Assembly (NCBI GenBank): GCA_015661855.1
Contig: DQVH01000005.1
Location: 1 to 10,344 of the forward strand
DNA length: 10,344 bases
DNA from: Desulfurococcales archaeon
GTDB lineage: Archaea > Thermoproteota > Thermoprotei_A > CAZTBM01 > SZUA-1508
Direction: 5' to 3'
Position numbers and translations under genes: made by a program. How positions within the stretch are numbered: position 1 is the first letter of the stretch; every line of letters starts with the position of its first letter. Below the pieces are notes generated by a model. It did no database searches, had not been told where the DNA came from, and worked only from the letters and a program-made list of their open reading frames with translations. Positions 5,818-10,344 of this stretch are shown piece by piece.

Positions 5818-6333
5818 GTGGCTATTGAGGGAAGGCTAGTTAATGGTAGAGTAGTAGTTGATGATGCTGATAGTGCTAAAAGACTATATGGTGAAGGCTA
5901 TGGAGTATTAGAGGGCGATAGGCTTATTCTCGAGCCTGTAGAAGCAGTATACCTAGTTTACAATGGTAGGTTAAAGGTTAAATGTGATGGTGAGATTGTA
6001 GAGTGTAGTAGACTACTCGAAATACTTAAACAGTATGATCCACAGTTATGGATTAAGTTTTCAGTATACTATGATTTAAGGAGGAGGGGTCGAATAGTTA
6101 AACCTGGTCCATCACGTAATAGTCTATTAATGTTTAAGGGTAAGTCTAAGCCGTCAAAGTATATAGTTTACGTTGTTGAAGAGACAGTAATGATGGAACT
6201 TAGTAACCTTATTGAGTGGATTGATATGGCGTCACGTATGGATAAGGATGTATTGTTAGCTGTAGTTGATAAACATGGTGATATAACATACTATGAAGTA
6301 TCAAGAATACAGTTAACTAGAATACCGAGGTAA
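5818..6333 (+). CDS. tRNA-splicing endonuclease structural (non-catalytic) subunit
   Basis: A 171-residue protein with the EndA layout: an N-terminal domain ending VEAVYLVYNGRL (about 41-52) and a C-terminal nuclease-fold domain with DLRRRG (86-91), SKYIVYV (113-119) and LLAVVDKHGDITYYEVSRI. Against the catalytic EndA pattern, the Tyr is replaced by Phe106 (LLMFKG), the His before SKYIVYV by Pro112, and only the Lys remains, at about 143. It is therefore probably the structural partner of a heterotetrameric enzyme, as known in Crenarchaeota, which cuts bulge-helix-bulge junctions of pre-tRNA and pre-rRNA. The catalytic subunit is not in this window. Starts at GTG 5806 and ATG 5812 are also possible; GTG 5818 is preferred because GGTG lies 9 nt ahead. 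The gene is cotranscribed with hisS, 14 nt downstream. Confidence 0.82.
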   Translation: MAIEGRLVNGRVVVDDADSAKRLYGEGYGVLEGDRLILEPVEAVYLVYNGRLKVKCDGEIVECSRLLEILKQYDPQLWIKFSVYYDLRRRGRIVKPGPSRNSLLMFKGKSKPSKYIVYVVEETVMMELSNLIEWIDMASRMDKDVLLAVVDKHGDITYYEVSRIQLTRIPR

Positions 6334-6335
6334 TT

Positions 6336-6341
6336 GGGGGA
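6336..6341 (+). promoter_or_regulatory. Ribosome-binding site of hisS
   Basis: GGGGGA lies 6 nt ahead of the ATG at 6348, in the 14-nt gap after the upstream stop codon. This purine-rich site fixes the hisS start and fits translation from an internal operon position. Confidence 0.5.
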
Positions 6342-6347
6342 CAGTTT

Positions 6348-7649
6348 ATGGTTAAGTTTAGACCTGTTAGGGGTATGAGGGATATACTCTACCCTGAAAG
6401 TGTAGAACTAGATTATTTATTTACACTATTCAAGAGTATAGTTGAAAAGTATGGTTATAAGTATGTTATAACCCCAACTATAGAGTTATTTGAGTTATTT
6501 GCACTTAAGAGTGGTGAGGAGATTAAGAGGTCAATGTATGTTTTCAGGGATAAAGCTGGACGTGAAGTTGCACTTAGACCTGAAGTTACAGCTAGTATAG
6601 CGAGGTTGTACATAAACTCACTTATAGGTAAACCCAAACCTGTAAGACTATACTACATATCTAATGTGTTTAGATACGAGGAGCCACAGTTTGGTAGATA
6701 TCGTGAATTCTATCAGGCTGGTATTGAGCTTTTAGGTATTAAGGATCCACTAGCTGATGCTGAAACAATACTAGTATTAAAGGAATACTATGACTCTCTC
6801 GGCATCAAATATAGAATTAAACTTGGACATGTAGGTGTAATTAGAAATATACTAGCGTATGAGAATGTGGGAGAAGAGGTTCAAGACCATATACTATGGC
6901 TTATAGATAAGGGTAGATTTGATGACGCAGTAGAAGTGGTTACGGAGCATGCTTCAAATAAGGAGAGAGTAGTAAGTGTTATGGAGAAACTTGCTAAAAC
7001 TAGAGTTGAATCTAAAGCTGAATTGAAGGTTATCAGCAATATCATGGAGGATCTCAGAGTAAATGGCTATACTGATGCTGCTGAGGAGCTAGACTACTTA
7101 GTTAGAGTAGCAGATATACTCTATGAAGCTAATGTACCATTCTACATCGACTTGGGTTTTGCTAGAGGCCTAGCCTACTACACTGGAATAATATATGAAG
7201 TAGTCTCAGGATTAAAGGTTAGTATTGCTGGTGGTGGTCGATATGATACATTAATAAAATTGTATGGTGGACCACCTACACCTGCTGTAGGGTTTGCTAT
7301 TGGTATCGACCGTACACTGTTAGCGCTCAAAAGTGAAGGAATAAGACTACCCATTGGTGAGGAGGGGAAAGTATTAATAGTTGGGTTAGTTGAAGAAGCT
7401 AAACCTGTAATAGCTAAGATAATTCTTAATCTACACAGGGAGGGTATTAAGGCATCAATATCCTACTATACTAACCTAAAGAAAGCATTATCATATGCTT
7501 CAGAAAACAAATACAACTACGTCGTAATAGTGGGGAGAGAAGAGCTGAAGGATAATAAGGTAACCTTAAGGGATATGGAGAGTAGAGTGCAAGAGAAAAT
7601 CTCAGTTGAAGAGTTAGTAGAGAAGGTGAAGAGAAAACTAGTAGGCTAG
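6348..7649 (+). CDS. hisS: Histidyl-tRNA synthetase
   Basis: A 433-residue class II aminoacyl-tRNA synthetase that charges tRNA-His with histidine using ATP. The N-terminus has RPVRGMRDILYP (5-16). Motif 2 spans NVFRYEEPQFGRYREF (106-121), preceded by ALRPEVTASIARLY (75-88). The histidine-specific element ARGLAYYTG is at 272-280 and GGGRYD at 295-300. Motif 3 is VGFAIGIDR (314-322). The C-terminal 95 residues form the anticodon-binding domain. Length and motif order are those of a full catalytic HisRS, not the HisZ paralogue, which lacks these aminoacylation motifs. It is the second gene of an operon with the splicing-endonuclease-like subunit, so both genes serve tRNA function. Confidence 0.97.
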   Translation: MVKFRPVRGMRDILYPESVELDYLFTLFKSIVEKYGYKYVITPTIELFELFALKSGEEIKRSMYVFRDKAGREVALRPEVTASIARLYINSLIGKPKPVRLYYISNVFRYEEPQFGRYREFYQAGIELLGIKDPLADAETILVLKEYYDSLGIKYRIKLGHVGVIRNILAYENVGEEVQDHILWLIDKGRFDDAVEVVTEHASNKERVVSVMEKLAKTRVESKAELKVISNIMEDLRVNGYTDAAEELDYLVRVADILYEANVPFYIDLGFARGLAYYTGIIYEVVSGLKVSIAGGGRYDTLIKLYGGPPTPAVGFAIGIDRTLLALKSEGIRLPIGEEGKVLIVGLVEEAKPVIAKIILNLHREGIKASISYYTNLKKALSYASENKYNYVVIVGREELKDNKVTLRDMESRVQEKISVEELVEKVKRKLVG

Positions 7650-7670
7650 ATAGTGAAGGTCAGATAAGAA

Positions 7671-7678
7671 TTTATAAG
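7671..7678 (+). promoter_or_regulatory. TATA box for tRNA-Tyr
   Basis: TTTATAAG is centred about 37 nt upstream of the tRNA 5' end, in the gap after hisS, so tRNA-Tyr is likely transcribed independently of the operon. Confidence 0.55.
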
Positions 7679-7710
7679 AGATATATTCAGAGAGACAGTG
7701 GACTGAGGGT

Positions 7711-7894
7711 CCCGCGGTAGCTCAGCGGTAGAGCGCTCGGCTGTAGAGGGGTTACGTGGGGTTGGGGGCTCCCCTCCGCATGCACGACCGGGGCGTGTGA
7801 GAGTGCAAGCCCTATGGGATGAGTGCATGCCGGCACAAAGCCCCCCATCACGGAGACCGAGTGGTCCGGGGTTCGAATCCCCGCCGCGGGACCA
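7711..7894 (+). tRNA. tRNA-Tyr(GTA) with 109-nt intron
   Basis: A 184-nt gene: a 75-nt mature tRNA with encoded CCA plus an intron at 7747-7855. The acceptor CCCGCGG pairs with CCGCGGG. Its C1-G72 pair is the tyrosine identity feature of archaea. The anticodon stem is CTCGG/CCGAG and the loop CTGTAGA gives anticodon GTA. The splice site at 37/38 has a bulge-helix-bulge: CTGT (32-35) pairs with intron ACGG, with bulges AG|A and AG|A. The intron is GC-rich and long for an archaeal tRNA intron. It folds through GGGGGCT/AGCCCCC (7764-7770 with 7839-7845) and GCATGCAC/GTGCATGC (7778-7785 with 7823-7830). Minus-strand open frames crossing it are artefacts of the tRNA sequence. Confidence 0.96.
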
Positions 7895-7917
7895 CTAACT
7901 ACCACTTCTTACCTCTT

Positions 7918-8610
7918 CTAGCTTCTCTTCCTCACTACAACTTTATCCTTATAGCCTACTATTAGTACGTCCACGAGGTCTATGAATAAACCTGTCTCAA
8001 TTACCCCCGGTATACTTTTTAACTCTCTTTCTAGATCTCTTACGTTAACTGGGCTATCCAATTTAATGTCTAATATTATTCCTCCAATATCTGATATTAC
8101 TGGTCCGTATTTGCCTTTAGTAGTGTATCTCACTTTAACATTGTAACCTCTACTCTTAAGATACCTGTAGACCATTGTTACAGCGTATGGTATTACATCT
8201 ACTGGTATTGGGTGTTTTTCTCCAAGCCAGTTAACTACCTTCATGTAGTCAACTATGAATACCCTCTTCTTAGAATAGTATGTAAGTATTTTCTCTAGAG
8301 TTAAAGCTGCACCACCACCCTTAACTAGGTTTAACTCTTTATCTACTTCATCAGCACTATCAATGTATACGTCTATCTCTGATACCATTAGCGGATGTAT
8401 AACTTTAAACCCGTACTCTCTAAGTTTAAGTATAGTATCGTAAGATGATGCAATAAATAATCTATCGCCAAATTCTCTCCTATACTCCCCTAGTTTTTCA
8501 ATAAACTTTCCAACTGTAGATCCTGTACCAACACCTATAACTTTAGCGTTACCTATGTACTTTAATGCTTCTAAAGCTATACGCTCCCTAATTTCACTGA
8601 TAGCATTCAT
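7918..8610 (-). CDS. rpiA: Ribose-5-phosphate isomerase A
   Basis: A 230-residue cytosolic enzyme interconverting ribose 5-phosphate and ribulose 5-phosphate, linking pentose phosphates to nucleotide synthesis. The phosphate-binding loop GVGTGSTVGKF is at 26-36, SSYDT at 55-59, DSADEVD at 84-90 and VKGGGAALTLEKIL at 96-109. Asp84, Asp87, Lys97 and Glu106 match the active-site Asp81, Asp84, Lys94 and Glu103 of the E. coli enzyme with a constant offset of three. The usual DGADEVD has Ser in place of Gly here. Full length, no disruption. GGTG (8619-8622) lies 8 nt before the ATG. It is the last of three minus-strand genes, 96 nt downstream of the DUF1028 gene, and converges on tRNA-Tyr. Confidence 0.96.
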   Translation of the reverse strand: MNAISEIRERIALEALKYIGNAKVIGVGTGSTVGKFIEKLGEYRREFGDRLFIASSYDTILKLREYGFKVIHPLMVSEIDVYIDSADEVDKELNLVKGGGAALTLEKILTYYSKKRVFIVDYMKVVNWLGEKHPIPVDVIPYAVTMVYRYLKSRGYNVKVRYTTKGKYGPVISDIGGIILDIKLDSPVNVRDLERELKSIPGVIETGLFIDLVDVLIVGYKDKVVVRKRS

Positions 8611-8618
8611 TACGTTAA

Positions 8619-8622
8619 CACC
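8619..8622 (-). promoter_or_regulatory. Ribosome-binding site of rpiA
   Basis: Read on minus, GGTG is followed by TTAACGTA and the ATG. The same GGTG-plus-8 spacing and a very similar spacer precede the DUF1028 gene. An AT-rich TATA-like stretch around 8645-8660 could drive separate transcription. Confidence 0.5.
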
Positions 8623-8706
8623 ATGTATAAATTTTAGGTGAATACATTTTTACTATTATTTTAGTTTAGATGGAATAGAGTAGATGATGTAATGTTAGCG
8701 TTGAAG

Positions 8707-9336
8707 TTAAATGCTATACTTAAGTTTCTTATAGAGTTTGATAAGGTCTTCTACTGGGTTTAGGCTATAGTCGACTCTTAAGTCGAGTATTTTATCGTAG
8801 TATGGGCTATACTCTGTGGTACCGACTATGAGTATTGCTGCACTTCTATCTCCACGTTTGTCACCGCCAACTCTATGGCCCATACTTAATGCTAGTAATA
8901 GTCTTTCAGCAAAATCTTTACCTTCTGCCTCTACATATGCTTTATGCATTTCCTCTAGAACCTTAGAGCCACAGATCAGATTACCTATACATAAACATAG
9001 GTTATCTCTATCAATTAGTTCTCCACTCCACTGTGGTGTATTAGTTCCAGTATGGACCCCCATATCCCCGTGGATATCGATTGCCGCTACCTGTCTAAGT
9101 TCAGGTTTTGGATCTAACGTTAAAGCATACTTTACAGCTTTAGATGCTCTATAGCCTAACTCTATAAGCTTTAATATTATAGGTCCTAGTGAGGGATTTG
9201 TATACGCTTGTGTCGCGACAGCTCCAGTAAAAGCTTTAGCCCATGGCACGCGAGAACCAACAGCAATAGCTCCTGATGCAACAGCTACACCAAGTATTCT
9301 CCTCTTAGGTTCTAAAGCTAAGATAGAGTAAGTCAT
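8707..9336 (-). CDS. DUF1028 family protein, putative Ntn-hydrolase-like enzyme
   Basis: A 209-residue protein of unknown function, recognised as DUF1028 from TYSILA at the N-terminus, GVAVASGAIAVGSRVPWA (16-33), GAVATQAYTNPSLG (38-51), RQVAAIDIHGD (81-91), GNL (118-120) and GGDKRGDRSAA (157-167), and DLRVDYSLNPVEDL near the end. The family is considered related to N-terminal-nucleophile hydrolases. If so, Thr2 exposed after Met removal could be the nucleophile, which is inference. No signal peptide or membrane segment is seen, so it is cytosolic. GGTG lies 8 nt before the ATG. The phosphoesterase gene is 36 nt upstream on the same strand, so they may be cotranscribed. The substrate cannot be predicted from the neighbours. 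Confidence 0.9.
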   Translation of the reverse strand: MTYSILALEPKRRILGVAVASGAIAVGSRVPWAKAFTGAVATQAYTNPSLGPIILKLIELGYRASKAVKYALTLDPKPELRQVAAIDIHGDMGVHTGTNTPQWSGELIDRDNLCLCIGNLICGSKVLEEMHKAYVEAEGKDFAERLLLALSMGHRVGGDKRGDRSAAILIVGTTEYSPYYDKILDLRVDYSLNPVEDLIKLYKKLKYSI

Positions 9337-9344
9337 CTACGTTA

Positions 9345-9377
9345 CACCATAATTTATTCTTTATCATAGTATTTACA
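9345..9377 (-). promoter_or_regulatory. Possible promoter and ribosome-binding site of the DUF1028 gene
   Basis: Read on minus, TGTAAATACTATG (about 9365-9377) is TATA-like and would start transcription close to the GGTG at 9345-9348. The promoter overlaps the 3' end of the phosphoesterase gene, so separate and joint transcription are both possible. Confidence 0.35.
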
Positions 9378-10032
9378 GTCTACATAGTTTAACTTCAACT
9401 TGACCGCTACTAATGTTTATTAGGGCGTAATACCTATACATTAATGGGCCGGGATTCACTATTATAGTGTTACCAATTCTATCAATCCCCCTAGCTTCAT
9501 GTATGTGACCACAGATACAAAGTACTGGCTTATATTCCTCTATAAAACGTCTTACACTAGTACTACCAACATGTTCTCCAGAGTGTGTTAAGTCGACTAC
9601 AGTATTGTATGGTGGTACATGACTAACCACTACTAATCTAGCAGCTTTATTCCTTATTTTACTTAGTGCTCTCAATAGTATATTCCATATTTCTTCTTCA
9701 CTAAACTCTATTAATGTATTGAATGGTGTTATATTTGAACCACCTAGACCAATAAACGCTAAATCATTGGTATCGTATTCAGCTGTATCTCCATGTATGT
9801 TAGTTATATTGTTAACTCTCTTAAACTGTAATAGTTTATGGTCGTCACAGTTACCTGGTACAAATAGTAATGGTTTACCGTTTTCAAGTAGCTTTAGTAT
9901 TTCAAGAGCGTAATCTCCACTCTTGAAATATGTTATATCACCTACAACTATAGTTATATCCCTATCAATACCTTTAAGCTTCTTAACATACCTTACTCTA
10001 TCATGTATGTCTGTTACTACTAATATCTTCAA
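9373..10032 (-). CDS. Calcineurin-like metallophosphoesterase
   Basis: A 219-residue cytosolic protein with the five metallophosphoesterase motifs in order: DIH (8-10), GDI (31-33), GNCDD (60-64), SHVPPYN (137-143) and GHIHEARG (175-182). Asp8, His10, Asp32, Asn61, His138, His176 and His178 would bind the two metal ions. Overall size resembles the small archaeal YfcE/MJ0936-type phosphodiesterases, but the substrate is unknown. The start is TTG at 10032, with GAGGG 10 nt ahead; no in-frame ATG is available upstream. AAATACTA near 10077-10084, read on minus, may be its TATA box. It is probably the first gene of a minus-strand cluster with DUF1028 and rpiA. Confidence 0.92.
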   Translation of the reverse strand: MKILVVTDIHDRVRYVKKLKGIDRDITIVVGDITYFKSGDYALEILKLLENGKPLLFVPGNCDDHKLLQFKRVNNITNIHGDTAEYDTNDLAFIGLGGSNITPFNTLIEFSEEEIWNILLRALSKIRNKAARLVVVSHVPPYNTVVDLTHSGEHVGSTSVRRFIEEYKPVLCICGHIHEARGIDRIGNTIIVNPGPLMYRYYALINISSGQVEVKLCRL

Positions 10033-10119
10033 ATCATTTAAACCCTCACAATAGTTCTGGGGGAGCCAGTATCTCCTAGTATTTGATAGATAATCAGTAT
10101 TTGTATAATGTTATCTGTA

Positions 10120-10131
10120 AATATTTATATT
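10120..10131 (+). promoter_or_regulatory. TATA box for the 10155 C/D-box sRNA
   Basis: AATATTTATATT is centred near 10127 and predicts a transcript start near 10153, two to three nt before the C box. This is the expected geometry for a stand-alone archaeal sRNA gene. Confidence 0.6.
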
Positions 10132-10154
10132 TCTCTATTACTAAGAGCTATATA

Positions 10155-10206
10155 GGTGATGAGTACAGCCGGTACTGATTGATGAGGAGCAACACCTAGT
10201 CTGAGA
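10155..10206 (+). ncRNA. C/D-box guide sRNA
   Basis: All four boxes are visible in order: C GTGATGA (10156-10162), D' CTGA (10175-10178), C' TGATGA (10180-10185) and D CTGA (10201-10204). The D' guide is GTACAGCCGGTA (12 nt) and the D guide is GGAGCAACACCTAGT (15 nt). Such RNAs bind L7Ae, Nop5 and fibrillarin and direct 2'-O-methylation opposite the fifth guide base before D or D'. The D guide is complementary to CTAGGTGTTG, which I recall as close to a conserved crenarchaeal 16S rRNA stretch (helix 26 area); this needs a sequence check. The D'-C' spacer is only one nt (or none), shorter than usual. No target was recognised for the D' guide. Confidence 0.85.
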
Positions 10207-10263
10207 AGGGTTAACTCTAAAACTAGACCTTATAGCGTTCTATGTTTAGTATGCTGATTTATT

Positions 10264-10344
10264 TTATAGTAGTAAGCTCATGTATCTTGTAGCTCTAACT
10301 ATTTTACCTCTAGCTTTAGTCTCTATCTCCTCAATAACATCCAA
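10264..10344 (-). CDS. C-terminal fragment of an unidentified protein
   Basis: A minus-strand frame enters from the right edge and ends at a TAA at 10264-10266. The 27 visible residues include EEIETKARGKIVRATRYM and end in SLLL. Charged, helical-looking composition and the same strand as the preceding genes make a real gene end plausible. Too little is present to name a family. Confidence 0.5.
   Translation of the reverse strand: MDVIEEIETKARGKIVRATRYMSLLL

Noticed and set aside
7646..7905. Two minus-strand open frames across tRNA-Tyr
   Set aside because: They are antisense to the tRNA and its GC-rich intron, show the same tRNA-derived pattern (GIRTPDHSV), and have no family signature.

Overview
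The window looks like AT-rich chromosomal DNA from a hyperthermophilic crenarchaeote, perhaps Desulfurococcales or a neighbouring order; the genus cannot be fixed from the sequence alone. The pointers are archaeal TATA promoters in front of most genes, GGTG ribosome-binding sites, GTG/TTG starts, six scattered tRNA genes that all encode their CCA end, three tRNA introns with bulge-helix-bulge splice junctions, C/D-box guide RNA signals, and ADP-forming acetyl-CoA synthetase. There is no sign of phage, insertion sequence, CRISPR array or defence island.

Left part (1-1490): a decayed minus-strand gene for a membrane-anchored surface protein with a DUF2341 domain and a LamG-like tail, broken by at least six frameshifts and one stop codon. 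Next (1494-2490) is an RNA-rich stretch: tRNA-Ala(GGC) on minus, a promoter-driven candidate structured RNA (about 1813-1960), tRNA-Ile(GAT), a probable C/D-box sRNA (2219-2290), a strong 17-bp hairpin (2298-2385), and tRNA-Leu(CAA) on minus.

Middle part (2546-7650): the alpha subunit of ADP-forming acetyl-CoA synthetase on minus, tRNA-Glu(TTC) with a 24-nt intron, tRNA-Gly(GCC) with a 27-nt intron, and the methionine-salvage isomerase mtnA on minus. Divergent from mtnA is a two-gene operon: a tRNA-splicing-endonuclease-like protein lacking two of the three catalytic residues (probably the structural subunit of a heteromeric enzyme), followed by histidyl-tRNA synthetase hisS.

Right part (7711-10344): tRNA-Tyr(GTA) with a 109-nt GC-rich intron, then minus-strand rpiA, a DUF1028 protein and a calcineurin-like phosphoesterase. 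A classic C/D-box sRNA lies at about 10155-10206, and the C-terminus of an unidentified gene runs off the right edge.

Much of the window therefore concerns tRNA and rRNA maturation (intron-bearing tRNAs, a splicing-endonuclease subunit, guide RNAs, a tRNA synthetase), mixed with central carbon and salvage metabolism. No complete new multi-gene system is evident. The best candidates for something undescribed are the two structured RNAs between tRNA-Ala and tRNA-Leu and the large tRNA-Tyr intron.
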